Shown: piece by piece, positions 11,873-23,812 of the stretch | Layout of the letters: each line of letters begins with the position of its first letter | Numbering within the stretch: position 1 is the first letter of the stretch | NCBI RefSeq assembly: GCF_042242105.1 | Contig: NC_092016.1 | Coordinates: 3,705,501 to 3,769,500, forward strand | Direction: 5' to 3' | From: Pempheris klunzingeri | Lineage: Eukaryota; Chordata; Actinopteri; Acropomatiformes; Pempheridae | DNA length: 64,000 bases | Notes under the pieces: model-generated | What the model saw: only the letters and a program-made list of their open reading frames with translations | What the model was told of the DNA's origin: nothing | Databases searched by the model: none | Made by a program: the position numbers and the translations under genes

Positions 11873-14166
11873 GTTGGGGAGAAGTTAAGCACATTTGATA
11901 TGTTAGTAACAGGTGGAGCAGTATAAGAAAATATAAATGATACATCAGTGGTCAAGTTTAGATAAATTAACAACTTACAATGTTCATGGGTGGGAAGACA
12001 GTGAGGGATCATGTCGGTATCACTGCATGAGTAACTTCTGCTGGTTGTCTGGGAGGGTGCACGCAGCGAGCTGGAATCTGGAGGGAAAGTGGTTAAAAAT
12101 AAAGCCAAAAAAGAACAACTTTTGGAAAGATAATGCTTCTGTCATTGCACTACTTTGAAAGGGAGATGAAAAGGATATTTTTTCTTTGTTAAATGTCAAA
12201 ATTCAGCTCTGCATCCATCTCTCTAATCCAATTCATGTCTATCCCCACCCCATATGGAGGGTGCACCCTAGACAGGCTGCTAGCAAACTGGATTAGTTCA
12301 AAACCTGCGCCTCATGAAGGGATGATGCATCTTTTAGTGACACAAGCATAACGTTAAGAGAGGACATGTATTAGGTTGTTTCAAATCTTTTTTTTCTGTG
12401 CGATACAGCCAACGGTCAGGACTACCAGTGGATCGGACTCAACGACAAAGATGTGCAGAATGAGTTCCGCTGGACAGACGGCAGTCCTCTGGTGAGTTCG
12501 GCTCTTAACAGCTTTCTGCATCACCGGTCTTCTTGTGTACTTACTGCTGGGCTTTGTAACTCCCTCAGACCTTTGAGAACTGGAGGCCCAACCAGCCGGA
12601 TAACTACTTCAACTCTGGGGAGGATTGTGTGGTGATGATCTGGCACGAGGGAGGACAGTGGAACGACGTGCCCTGCAACTACCACCTCCCCTTCACCTGC
12701 AAGTCTGGACCTGGTAGGCTGACTGGGGGGGAACTGTGAATCCCTTCGAGTGGGAAAATCTTCTCGGGACATACAGTTACAAAAAAGTTTGGTCTCTTTT
12801 AATGTGTTGTCTGTCTTCATTGTCAGTCATGTGTGGAGCTCCTCCTGAGGTGGAACATGGCCGGCCCATGGGCGGCAGCAGAGAGCGCTACCCCGTCAAC
12901 TCTATAGTCCGCTACCAGTGTGATGCGGGCTACACACAGCGCCACCTGCCTGTGATACGCTGTAAGCCAGACGGACAGTGGGACGAGCCGCAAGTGGAAT
13001 GTACAGAAGGTGAGTTTGTAGAGAAATGCTGAAATATGGATTCACTGTCCACATTGACACGAAGAGGGACGAGACATGTTGTCAGTAATAAGACAAAAGA
13101 CTAAGCGATCAAACAAAAGACGAGACACTGTAATAAGGTTTTCAACAAATTACATCTGATTGATCCAACATCAAACTGAATTTAGTGCATTAAGGGGTTA
13201 GGGCATAATTTCAGAGCCTCAGCATGTAGCCACAGTAGCTACAAAAACATTTAGCCACTGTGGCTTTGTCATAGCTGATGTGGGCCTTGGAAAAATAGTT
13301 AATAAGCGAACTTCAGAGATACGACATGGGGACAAAAAACAAGCAGCAACAGACGATTTCACTAGAAAAAACCCCCAAAAACTAAACAAGAAGACGAACT
13401 GGAGAGGTGGAGTTTTTAACTGGTAAAATCCTGTCTAGAGTCTAGATGCTGCACACCTTCAAGCCTTCAAGGCTAAAAACAGAGACGAGCTGGGTCGACC
13501 TGCAAACTTCAGCTGTGCTCAGTCGTCCTAATTGCGCTGCAACACCCTCATATTAAACACCTCGTGGTAAAAGTCGGTACTTCTGGTCCGGTTCTGTGTG
13601 TTTCCACCAAACGCGAAGCAAATGTTCGACTCACGTTTCTCACTCATGTTTGGTCGCCACATCATTTTAGTTTATTTGCGTTACTCATGCGAGCAAACAC
13701 AACGATGGGAGAAAAGCACAACGAACGCTCAAGTAACAGACACCCATTTTTAGAAGTTACCAGGTCGTCCTACTTTCTCTCCAGGCCTTCACGTGGCATC
13801 ATAAAGCTCCAGCTACTTTGGGCCAAGCCTACTTGTCGATGCCTTAAACCCCTTGGCTATCTGGGTACCACTTCTTCTTTCAAGAACAAGAAATGTAGAA
13901 GAACTGGACGTTATGAGATTTAAGCCTTGAAACAAACGTCACAGTGATGAAGTGCCTGCGGTAGTTTTTGAAATGGATCCTTTAGCCACACGAGTCACTT
14001 TAAGGTCATTTAGAAGTGTTTTGGGAAGTCATGTTTAAATGATGTCATCAGTATGCGTACCTTTTCTCCCCTAGCCGGCGCCAACAGCAACAGGCTACAC
14101 AAAAGATCCATCAGGAGAAGAAGTAAAGGGGTCAGCAGCCAACGGGAACAGAGGAAGCTGCTCTGA
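4884..14166 (+). CDS. acan: Aggrecan core protein (18 coding exons, complete frame)
   Basis: Large cartilage-type proteoglycan of the lectican family, secreted to the extracellular matrix, where it binds hyaluronan through G1 and carries glycosaminoglycan chains. Joined exons: 4884-4956, 5630-6013, 6177-6351, 6632-6759, 6881-7174, 7331-7585, 8631-8805, 8990-9117, 9215-9508, 9706-9816, 9957-10064, 10234-11301, 11426-11539, 11649-11807, 12409-12491, 12569-12713, 12827-13009, 14075-14166. These sum to 3969 nt (1322 codons plus stop) with no frame break. Domain order by approximate residue: signal peptide 1-20, Ig V 25-152, link 1 and 2 153-351, interglobular 352-436, link 3 and 4 437-635, two Asn-glycosylation exons 636-708, Ser-Gly domain 709-1064, EGF 1065-1102, C-type lectin 1103-1231, sushi 1232-1292, basic tail. 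Four link modules exclude versican, neurocan and brevican. The protein is much shorter than human aggrecan because the sulfate-attachment region is short. Teleosts can carry two paralogs; which one this is cannot be told here. Confidence 0.96.
4957..5629 (+). other. acan: acan intron holding a degenerate SINE
   Basis: Intron between the signal-peptide and Ig exons, gtgagt to ctcag. Apart from the SINE at about 5347-5490 nothing stands out. Confidence 0.8.
5347..5490 (+). mobile_element. tRNA-derived SINE, degenerate
   Basis: Begins GCTCAGTTGGTCGAGC, a tRNA A-box type start, and continues with CCTGAGTGAGACACTGAACC and a TTTGTATGGTAATG segment. This order matches a tRNA-derived SINE common in teleosts, with many substitutions. 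Identified by memory of the family, not by a search. Confidence 0.7.
5630..6013 (+). CDS. acan: acan exon: G1 Ig V-set domain
   Basis: Immunoglobulin V-set module (A subdomain of G1), the part that contacts link protein in the hyaluronan complex. Visible hallmarks are the first cysteine in VVPCYF, the tryptophan in IKWSY, and DSGVYRCEV at the second cysteine. The exon is 384 nt, phase 1 to phase 1. Confidence 0.95.
6177..6351 (+). CDS. acan: acan exon: G1 link module 1, first half
   Basis: Starts GIVFHYRA and ends with the link signature [12 protein letters not shown]. The exon is 175 nt, the same as the matching G2 exon at 8631-8805. Link modules bind hyaluronan. Confidence 0.95.
6632..6759 (+). 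CDS. acan: acan exon: G1 link module 1, second half
   Basis: Completes link module 1 ([14 protein letters not shown] to [13 protein letters not shown]). The exon is 128 nt, identical in length to its G2 counterpart at 8990-9117. The acceptor has the form tttttaag. Confidence 0.94.
6881..7174 (+). CDS. acan: acan exon: G1 link module 2
   Basis: A whole link module in one 294-nt exon: [14 protein letters not shown], then [15 protein letters not shown], then SRYDAICFQ. It carries an NQT sequon in [10 protein letters not shown]. The matching G2 exon at 9215-9508 is also 294 nt. Confidence 0.95.
7331..7585 (+). CDS. acan: acan exon: interglobular domain between G1 and G2
   Basis: An 85-residue Pro/Thr/Gly/Val-rich linker with no cysteine. 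In mammals this linker carries the MMP and aggrecanase cleavage sites. Neither the NITEGE-ARGS motif nor the DIPEN-FFG motif is visible here; the nearest acidic run is [12 protein letters not shown]. The domain is also shorter than the mammalian one. Confidence 0.92.
7586..8630 (+). other. acan: acan intron between interglobular domain and G2
   Basis: 1045 nt, AT-rich, no exon-like segment seen. The acceptor is preceded by a long C/T tract. Confidence 0.75.
8631..8805 (+). CDS. acan: acan exon: G2 link module 3, first half
   Basis: [17 protein letters not shown] through [12 protein letters not shown]. This 175-nt exon equals the G1 exon at 6177-6351, supporting an old internal duplication of the link pair. 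The mammalian G2 has the same GVVFHYRP start. Confidence 0.95.
8990..9117 (+). CDS. acan: acan exon: G2 link module 3, second half
   Basis: [14 protein letters not shown] through [13 protein letters not shown]. The exon is 128 nt with clean ctcag acceptor and gtgagc donor. Confidence 0.94.
9215..9508 (+). CDS. acan: acan exon: G2 link module 4
   Basis: [17 protein letters not shown] through SRYDAYCFK, with the link core [15 protein letters not shown]. The exon is 294 nt. GEVFF and the NQTG sequon match mammalian G2. The donor gtagga is weaker than its neighbours. Confidence 0.94.
9706..9816 (+). CDS. acan: acan exon: Asn-glycosylation-rich linker, copy 1
   Basis: A 37-codon symmetrical exon after G2, where mammals have keratan-sulfate repeats. 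It has three N-glycosylation sequons (NAT, NVT, NKT), no cysteine, and ends TTDHFAPT. It aligns with the next exon, so the two look like a tandem exon duplication. The frame and both splice sites fit; function is unknown. Confidence 0.85.
9957..10064 (+). CDS. acan: acan exon: Asn-glycosylation-rich linker, copy 2
   Basis: A 36-codon exon resembling the preceding one: ET near the start, then NET, NIT and NET sequons, then [11 protein letters not shown]. Phase 1 on both sides, so inclusion or skipping would keep the frame. Confidence 0.85.
10234..11301 (+). CDS. acan: acan exon: chondroitin-sulfate attachment domain
   Basis: A single 1068-nt exon coding about 356 residues with roughly 40 Ser-Gly dipeptides in acidic context, the form used for xylosyl-linked chondroitin sulfate. 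Runs such as [13 protein letters not shown] and DHSASGG recur. Hydrophobic-acidic islands ([12 protein letters not shown] and [12 protein letters not shown]) interrupt the Ser-Gly stretches. The C-terminal 50 residues are Pro/Thr/Val-rich. The domain is far shorter than the human one, so the chain load should be lower. The donor is gtattt at 11302. Confidence 0.93.
11426..11539 (+). CDS. acan: acan exon: EGF-like domain of G3
   Basis: [11 protein letters not shown], then [12 protein letters not shown], shows six EGF cysteines in a 114-nt phase 1-1 exon. A second in-frame acceptor AG lies 9 nt inside (exon start 11435), which would remove three residues. This EGF is alternatively spliced in mammals. 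Confidence 0.92.
11649..11807 (+). CDS. acan: acan exon: C-type lectin domain, part 1
   Basis: [16 protein letters not shown] and [18 protein letters not shown] are the lectin N-terminal half. The exon is 159 nt. The donor gtgagt is followed after 15 nt by a long GT microsatellite. Confidence 0.95.
11808..12408 (+). other. acan: acan lectin intron with GT microsatellite
   Basis: Intron of 601 nt. A GT run occupies about 11822-11870, starting about 15 nt after the 5' splice site. The rest shows nothing recognised. Confidence 0.8.
11822..11870. repeat. GT microsatellite beside the lectin exon donor
   Basis: About 24 GT units in intron sense orientation, giving a (UG)n tract in the pre-mRNA. 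Confidence 0.95.
12409..12491 (+). CDS. acan: acan exon: C-type lectin domain, part 2
   Basis: [19 protein letters not shown] then RWTDGSPL, the WIGL core of the lectin fold. The exon is 83 nt and ends in phase 0, the same length as I recall for the mammalian exon. Confidence 0.95.
12569..12713 (+). CDS. acan: acan exon: C-type lectin domain, part 3
   Basis: Contains the calcium-site residues QPD ([10 protein letters not shown]), GEDC and WND ([10 protein letters not shown]), followed by HLPFTCK. The calcium ligands seem intact, so calcium-dependent binding to tenascins or fibulins, known for lectican G3, is expected. The exon is 145 nt. Confidence 0.95.
12827..13009 (+). CDS. acan: acan exon: sushi (CCP) domain
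   Basis: Four cysteines in sushi spacing: [38 protein letters not shown]. The exon is 183 nt, phase 1-1. Confidence 0.95.
13010..14074 (+). other. acan: acan last intron
   Basis: 1065 nt between the sushi and tail exons, with no recognised element. An open frame at 13564-13923 has no family resemblance and is treated as chance. Confidence 0.7.
14075..14166 (+). CDS. acan: acan final coding exon: basic C-terminal tail
   Basis: Acceptor ctag at 14071-14074, then 30 residues rich in Arg/Lys ([19 protein letters not shown]), then TGA at 14164-14166. Mammalian aggrecan ends in a similar basic tail. This exon is easy to miss because it is short and follows a 1.07-kb intron. Confidence 0.85.
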
Positions 14167-14588
14167 GCAGGAATGAAAGGACATACAACAGAGAGCCACA
14201 AAGGACCTCTCTTGTAAAGAAGCATGGACACCAATGCAAATGCCCGACCAAAAAGATAACATTCCCCGACATGTATATACACACACACACACACATACAC
14301 ACATACACACCTACACACACACACACTAAAGCACATCTAGGCAGTGGTAGAGTAATTGACTGATGTTTCGGATCTTTGAGTGTCACTCTGCACCTTCAAA
14401 AGGCAGTTATTTATTTATACCGTCTAATTTATAGCCGTGACCCAGTATTTGGAAGTGTTATCTTTGTGTACAAGATAAAATTTTCTGCAATCAGCTGCCA
14501 GCACTGCACACAGAGCAAGGTAGACAAAATTGTCAAAATAGTGATAGAAGAGGCTTTAGAGTGACACACAAAGACCAACCATGGCCCC

Positions 14589-14594
14589 AATAAA
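14589..14594 (+). terminator. acan: Candidate acan polyadenylation signal (AATAAA)
   Basis: First AATAAA downstream of the acan stop, giving a 3' UTR of about 440 nt. Another AATAAA at 16325-16330, followed by TG-rich sequence, would extend the UTR to about 2.2 kb. Transcript ends are needed to choose. Confidence 0.5.
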
Positions 14595-15227
14595 AGTGTT
14601 TTCGATTGCAGCTGGATTCTCTGAGGTAAAACACATTGTTACATAGACTTTTGCTATATTTTTAGGTTATTTTTTCTAGATCTGTGTCTCTTAGTGTTTT
14701 TTTTTAATTTCTTTTATCTGGTTTTAGACTCTGAGGACTACAGTTGTGTGCTTCAGACAGGTGAAACAAACAGTTTCACAACACATTATAGGCGAACGCA
14801 GTGAATCTCAAACTTTTTGGTTGTGACTCCTACAAATACAGAAGGAGAATGGTGAAGTTAGGTTTTGTTTCATTTGAATTATTAGCGGAGGAAGCTTACA
14901 GAAATCCAGAATTGTATAAAATCCCAAATCAGAGTGAAAGCAGGAGGAAAAGACACGTCAATAGATGTTTAATACAACACGCCGTCGTTCAAAAAACCCC
15001 AAATTATGTCATCACAACCTAAAATTTGGGAACGACTTTGCGATGACACCAACACAGTATCAGACATGCAGAAAAGATTGTGCTGTTCCATTTGATGATG
15101 AATGAAATCCAAGTTCAAGATGTGATAAAAGTCGTGAACCTGGATTGAAATAGTCAGCACTCATGCACTTTTGGGAGTCTTCAATCACTCATGTGCTAAT
15201 CATCTAAATCCAGTGCACCTTAATCAA

Positions 15228-15259
<32 letters not shown>

Positions 15260-16324
15260 CATAAAAAAAGCAATCCTCATTTGTAGCAGACGCTTGGCAA
15301 GGAAACTGTACTGAGTAAGAAGAGATATTTACAGTATGACACTGAACTTGGCCTCCAGGACGGTGCAGACGTCCACCTCGTTCGGGCATCTTTAGGTGCA
15401 CACACACTTCTGCAGGCTGGGGTTTATATTTGTGACGTCTGGAGAGTAATCAGCACTGTCCGCTTTTATAAGAGTCGGTGTTTCCTGAACGCACGAGTTT
15501 CTCACTGTAGATATTCTCTCTACACTTCTCTGAACAGCAGGATCTGTCAATAACTTGTAATCATTTGATTAATTCAGCATCAACCTGTTTATTGGTTTGT
15601 ACGTTTAATTGTCAGTTTAACTGTTAAGCTGCAGTTCTGAGCTACTTATCAAGTGGCTGCTTTTGACAGCCGGCTGAACGTAAGAAGACACAAATGGATT
15701 TTTCTATTAGAGCCTCGGGCGTCTTTGCGGAGGTTTCTGGCTGTGTGTCGGGTGGCAGGGTCTCATCAGCAGATATGTACTTCTTAAAACCTGATAAATG
15801 ACGCAAATATAGGGAAAAGAAGCTGTGAAAGCAGTAGAAATGTATAAAAAATGATTAGGAAGAGGATGAAGAGGGTTGAGGTGGAAGAGGAGGTTTTAAA
15901 ATGTCGACCATGACCTTTTTAAGGTCAAGATTTGATCCAACTCAGAGCGGATACTTGTGTCCACATCTGATTTCTCACAGAACAATTCACAAACACCGAA
16001 ACAGCAACCACACACACACACAGTTCATTAAACACAGAATATGCAACACCTCCCTTACTCACAGATTTTTGTACGAGTAAATAAATGCACTAAGGTGATT
16101 TGGGTGCTCCTCGTGTGTGCTGGATTTATCTAAATCTATTACATTACAGGATCTGCTCAAATGTCAAGTATGGGTCCTTATCGGTGTTTGTGATCTCTCG
16201 ATTCTTCTCTTTAAACAAATAAACCAAAATATGTGTAGCATTGCACACAGATGCTCCTGTTGTGACTCTGTTCAGATCCCGAATCCTGATGTGAACATAC
16301 AGTATGCTGTACTGTGCTGTGCCA

Positions 16325-16330
16325 AATAAA
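16325..16330 (+). terminator. Alternative distal polyadenylation signal (AATAAA)
   Basis: AATAAA preceded by T/G-rich sequence and followed by a TCTCTGTG stretch, a good cleavage-site context. It could be the distal acan 3' end. Confidence 0.35.
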
Positions 16331-16647
16331 ACTTGGAATCATCCGTCTCTGTGAAATGACTGTCTATCACTTTTTACCCAGGAGTCATTTTCAGCCGGGC
16401 CCTCTGCGCCGTGCGTTACCTAACTTATGAAAATCACACACTGATGTTTTCTGTCGTTCTCTGAAAACATCATCATCCCCCGGAGCTGTTAAATTTGAGG
16501 TAAACTCTCTGAGCCAGAGGAACAAACCTGGCATTTAGTTTGTTTTTACCTGTGGAACCCAACGGTGAAAAAACACTCAGTAAATAGCTCCTTCATCGGC
16601 CTCTACAGCGACTACCTTCATCACTACGGTCACCGCAAACAGATCTG

Positions 16648-16650
<3 letters not shown>

Positions 16651-16689
<39 letters not shown>
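16651..16689. repeat. GT microsatellite
   Basis: Pure GT run of about 38 nt. A second interrupted GT-rich stretch follows at 16795-16860. Confidence 0.93.
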
Positions 16690-16691
<2 letters not shown>

Positions 16692-17336
16692 CAGGGAGAG
16701 CAGCCCTGTATGTATATAAGAACATGTATGATTGCATGTGTGTATGCGTCTGTGGTGTGTTTACGCAGTCTCACTGTACGTGTGCGCATTAATCTGATGT
16801 GTGTGTGTGTTTGGCAGTGTGTGTAGGCATGTAATCCCTATGTGTGTGTGTGTGTGTGTGCACTCATGTTTGGCCAGCAGGTGTAAATAGGAGGCGTTTA
16901 TAAAAACCTGCTGGCCGTATAATCACTGGCACTTCTGTTCACGCCCGGATGCAGGAGGGCGTAGCGGCGTGTTCGACTCCACTCATCTAAAAGTGCATCA
17001 TGCCCAGACAGAGAGACGCTGTTTACGTACAGGGGCTGTTTTGTCAGTGACCCATCTCACCTCTCCACCCCGGCATTCCTGTTTGGGCTGTAAGTGAGAC
17101 TGTACGGCATCTTAAGAGAGAGTTAATGCACGAGTTTTATAGGTGTAAATGCATCAAAAAAGACTACTAATTCATATTTAGCCATGACTGTAACTGTAAT
17201 TTCCAAAGAGAAAAGTCTCAACAAGACAGTTTCTAACAGATCTGACTGTAAGATTTGCAGGAATTACACTTTTCCTAAACCACCTCACTCCTCCTAACAA
17301 AGGCTCCTCATATAAACATGCCTTTACAGTATTGTT

Positions 17337-17342
17337 TTTATT
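17337..17342 (-). terminator. hapln3: Alternative hapln3 polyadenylation signal
   Basis: Minus-strand AATAAA (TTTATT on the plus strand) about 1.3 kb downstream of the hapln3 stop. Confidence 0.3.
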
Positions 17343-17743
17343 AATTTGTAGAAAATGGTACAAATGCATAGACATATAGAATGAATAAAACGGGGGGAAA
17401 AAAAAAGGTACATGTATGTAATGAAACACGGTTTCTTCTTCCACAAAGGGTTTAGACAAGGTAGTTTAAATATTACAACAACACAGACGCTCACTCATAA
17501 CTTCTGCTTTCTCCATCACAGAGCTCGACCCCTCGATCGCCCAGAAAAATGGAAAAAGAGCTGCAGCGCACTTCATAAAATGGGATACGCAGACAAAAAA
17601 ACAAAACACCACCAGTATATTTCACAGTGTTAGAAAAGACAGAAAGAGTCTGCGGCGGCGGTAACCTGCAGTTAGTGAGTGTACAGTCATGGACCAACTG
17701 GACAGGACAGTAATGAGAGACACTCTCCACTCCCTAAACCATA

Positions 17744-17771
17744 AAAGTGCCCTTTAACAAGGCACTTAACT
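17744..17771 (+). mobile_element. Short SINE-like fragment
   Basis: CCTTTAACAAGGCACTTAAC resembles the conserved body motif of teleost tRNA-type SINEs (cctt.agcaaggcacttaac). Only this core is recognisable, so it is a weak call. Confidence 0.35.
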
Positions 17772-18064
17772 CAGAAGTTTTTCAGTTGTAGTGTGAACCT
17801 CCCAGGATTCAGTGTTTAAACGTTTGCTGTGTGACCACGATGGTCTGAAGGGCGTCAGTATTAAATGTTTGAGGGTGGATGCAGGATTGAGGTACGGCTG
17901 GGCAGCAGTGGGTTAATCCTAATGTGTCTGAACACCCTCCCTGAGTGAAGTGAACCATCTGTGAATCAGTGCTCATCAAGTCATTTCAAAACAGCTGCAA
18001 AGAATACGAAGCGAATGCATCTTGTTTTCGATCTGGGGCAAAAATATCATTACATTACATTATA

Positions 18065-18506
18065 CACTATATGGCCAATAATATGTGGACACCAACTACA
18101 GTGGTTTTACTTTGAGAAGTGCTATTTAAATAAAGTTATTCTTTTATTATTATTATTACCAAAGTCCATAAACTTCTATGTGCTTTTGGCCGGGGGCTGT
18201 TTTTTGTTGTGGTCTTTCAGGTTTAATGAAATCTAACCATGTTAGACAGCTGTGTGCTCCCAACAGACCGGTGAAGGTCCTCTCCTGTTTCCATGTGCCG
18301 CCTGTGTACAAATCGAGGTCCATAAAGAAATGCTTTTCACAGTTTGGTGTAGAGAGCTTGACTGGCCTGCACTCAGCCGACACCTTTAGGATGAAGTGGA
18401 GCGCAAATCCCAACACACATCACAGAAGCCTGGAGGCTGTTATACATCAGCCCACCTACATATGGGTGTGGTGTCCACGTGTCCACATACTTCTGGCCAT
18501 ATAGTG
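18065..18506 (+). mobile_element. Internally deleted Tc1/mariner-type element (442 bp)
   Basis: Inverted ends: the left end starts CACTATATGGCCAATAATAT; the right end, read on the other strand, starts CACTATATGGCCAGAAGTAT. Both are flanked by TA, the Tc1/mariner target duplication (18063-18064 and 18507-18508). The interior at about 18345-18410 (CTTGACTGGCCTGCACTCAG, CACCTTTAGGATGAAGTGGA) resembles the region of a fish Tc1-type transposase that codes for the LNPIEHLWDELE motif, now degraded. No functional transposase remains. It lies 150 nt downstream of the hapln3 stop codon and so probably inside its 3' UTR. Confidence 0.85.
18143..18148 (-). terminator. hapln3: Candidate hapln3 polyadenylation signal inside the Tc1 element
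   Basis: The first AATAAA on the minus strand downstream of the hapln3 stop, about 510 nt away, inside the transposon remnant. A further candidate lies at 17337-17342. Confidence 0.35.
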
Positions 18507-18655
18507 TAGACATTTGGTCTTTTTACGACAAATGGCAGCACATGATGGATGTACAGTTGTTGACTGGTAGGAAAGTTCAATACTGAAGACATCAGTTACA
18601 GTCGTATGGAGGTGGAGAGCGATTAACCCAGACGGTCTCAGAATAGCCAAACGAT

Positions 18656-22404
<3,749 letters not shown>

Positions 22405-22418
22405 GGTGCTGTCCTCCG

Positions 22419-23131
22419 CTGAACCGAAGATCAGAAGAAATACTGAGCTCTTTATTCTGCTCAACTGTCCTAAATACCAGCAGGAGGACGCTGTGAAATC
22501 AGACTGGGGGCTGCATTGTCTGGACCAGAGCCACAATTTATTCAAAGCTCAAAACTGTCTGTCTCAGATTAACAGATTAAAAATAGACATCAAAACATTA
22601 CAGTTTCCCCAAATAGCTCCAAGATGAGTGAAATGAGACTTTTGATTATGAAGTGATAAAAATACAATTTCACCATTAAACAAAGCTTCTTTTTTTTTTT
22701 TTTTTTTTAAATCCTAGTTCATCTTAAAAATGTGAAAACACACAAGAAAGAAGACATTTTAAAGGCATTAGTTTCTGTCCACGCACATTCCTTCATGCCA
22801 CATAAGAATGATCCTTTCACAGCCCAAACTAATGGAAAACCTTTAAGAGACGAAGTGCCCAGTGATCGAGGTAGAAGCAGAGCGAACTTCTCTCACATCT
22901 TCACACCAGACAAACATCGAAAACATGAGAAGTTTCAGATCTTTTCTTCTCCTCTCCGCTCTAAAGCCTCCTCGGTGCCTCAGTGAAGCCTGGATTAGAA
23001 TAATGACCGTGGGTCTTTATCATCTTTCTGCCTCATCAAGTCTGTTTTTTTTTTTAAACTATCTGCGTGAACTTCAGCTCGTCCTGCTCTGAAACCACAC
23101 TGGTGGAGAAAAGTGGTGAAAGGTGACTCAC
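22419..23131 (-). other. hapln3: hapln3 5' UTR intron (predicted)
   Basis: Bounded by a strong gtgagt donor (23131-23126) and the ttcag acceptor before 22418. AT-rich, with a poly-T run near 22690-22708. Confidence 0.5.
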
Positions 23132-23320
23132 AGATCCGCAGATGTCCCTCCTCGTCCTCTCCTCCTCATCCTCTGCAGACGCTCCTCGCTGCGCACCGCG
23201 CACTCAGGGGCGCGGGCGGTGACGTCACGGGACGGGAAGGCATCCCCTTTGAAGTGAACGGTGACCCCCGTGCTCGTGCACGAGCCCGTCCGATAGATGG
23301 ATGCATCGATTAACCGCACG
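23132..23320 (-). promoter_or_regulatory. hapln3: hapln3 promoter and probable 5' UTR exon
   Basis: A GC- and CpG-rich patch in AT-rich surroundings. It contains a full cAMP-response-type palindrome TGACGTCA at 23220-23227. A strong minus-strand donor (GGATCT then gtgagtcac) ends a likely non-coding exon at 23132. The transcription start is inferred at roughly 23190-23230. Confidence 0.55.
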
Positions 23321-23338
23321 GAGCATCAGTAATAGATT

Positions 23339-23812
23339 TATGGAAGAGTACTAATATGTTACAGTAAAAATACTTCAGTGTCACTTAAGTACAAGTATAA
23401 GCAAGTATTTGAAATATTCAAAGTTAGTAAGTTGATTTTTTTTCTCCATCATGCATCAATCTGCTGATTATATTCTTGATTGATTGATTGATTGGTCTCC
23501 TTTTGTCCAACCAGTGATATAAAATGATCTAACAAACGCATCAAAGCAACAATTCCTCACATTTGTGAGGCTGGAACCATAAAATGAAAAATGAACACTT
23601 GTGAAAATAGTTTCCAGCTGATTTTAACTAATTAATCGACTAATAGATTCAGCTGTACATCTATAAACTGTTAATCTATCACAAAACATCATATTTTATA
23701 AAGTCTTTGTATGTTTTATGTACAAAATCATAATTCTTTGAGGAGTAAAAAGTTAAATATTTCCCCCTAAAATGTAGTGGAGCCAAAGCATGACAAGAAA
23801 AGAGTGACACAA
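23339..23812 (+). mobile_element. 'GTAGTGGAG' short repeat, split by a nested element
   Basis: Left part (GTTACAGTAAAAATACTTCA, CACTTAAGTACAAGTATAAG) and right part (GAGGAGTAAAAAGTTAAATA, AAAATGTAGTGGAGCC) match the family at 49968-50413. A different element at about 23440-23657 interrupts it. Confidence 0.6.
23440..23657 (+). mobile_element. 'GGGCTGCAACTAACGATT' short repeat nested in another repeat
   Basis: GCATCAATCTGCTGATTATA, CTCACATTTGTGAGGCTGGA and ACTAATTAATCGACTAATAG appear in the same order as in the copy at 52838-53131. It is the younger insertion of the nested pair. Confidence 0.6.

Larger units (their letters stand above)
14167..17336. other. acan 3' flank and acan-hapln3 intergenic DNA
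   Basis: Contains the acan 3' UTR, CA runs near 14279-14330 and 15245-15262, GT runs at 16651-16689 and 16795-16860, and candidate polyadenylation signals. A stretch near 14800-15040 (CTCAAACTTTTTGG and following) resembles an old interspersed repeat. No coding exon seen. Confidence 0.6.

Noticed and set aside
4884-14166. Versican, neurocan or brevican as the lectican
   Set aside because: Only aggrecan has the second pair of link modules (G2) present here, and the neighbours are those of ACAN.
18178-18504. 108-codon open frame beside hapln3
   Set aside because: It lies wholly inside the Tc1-type remnant and shows only degraded transposon sequence; not a host gene.
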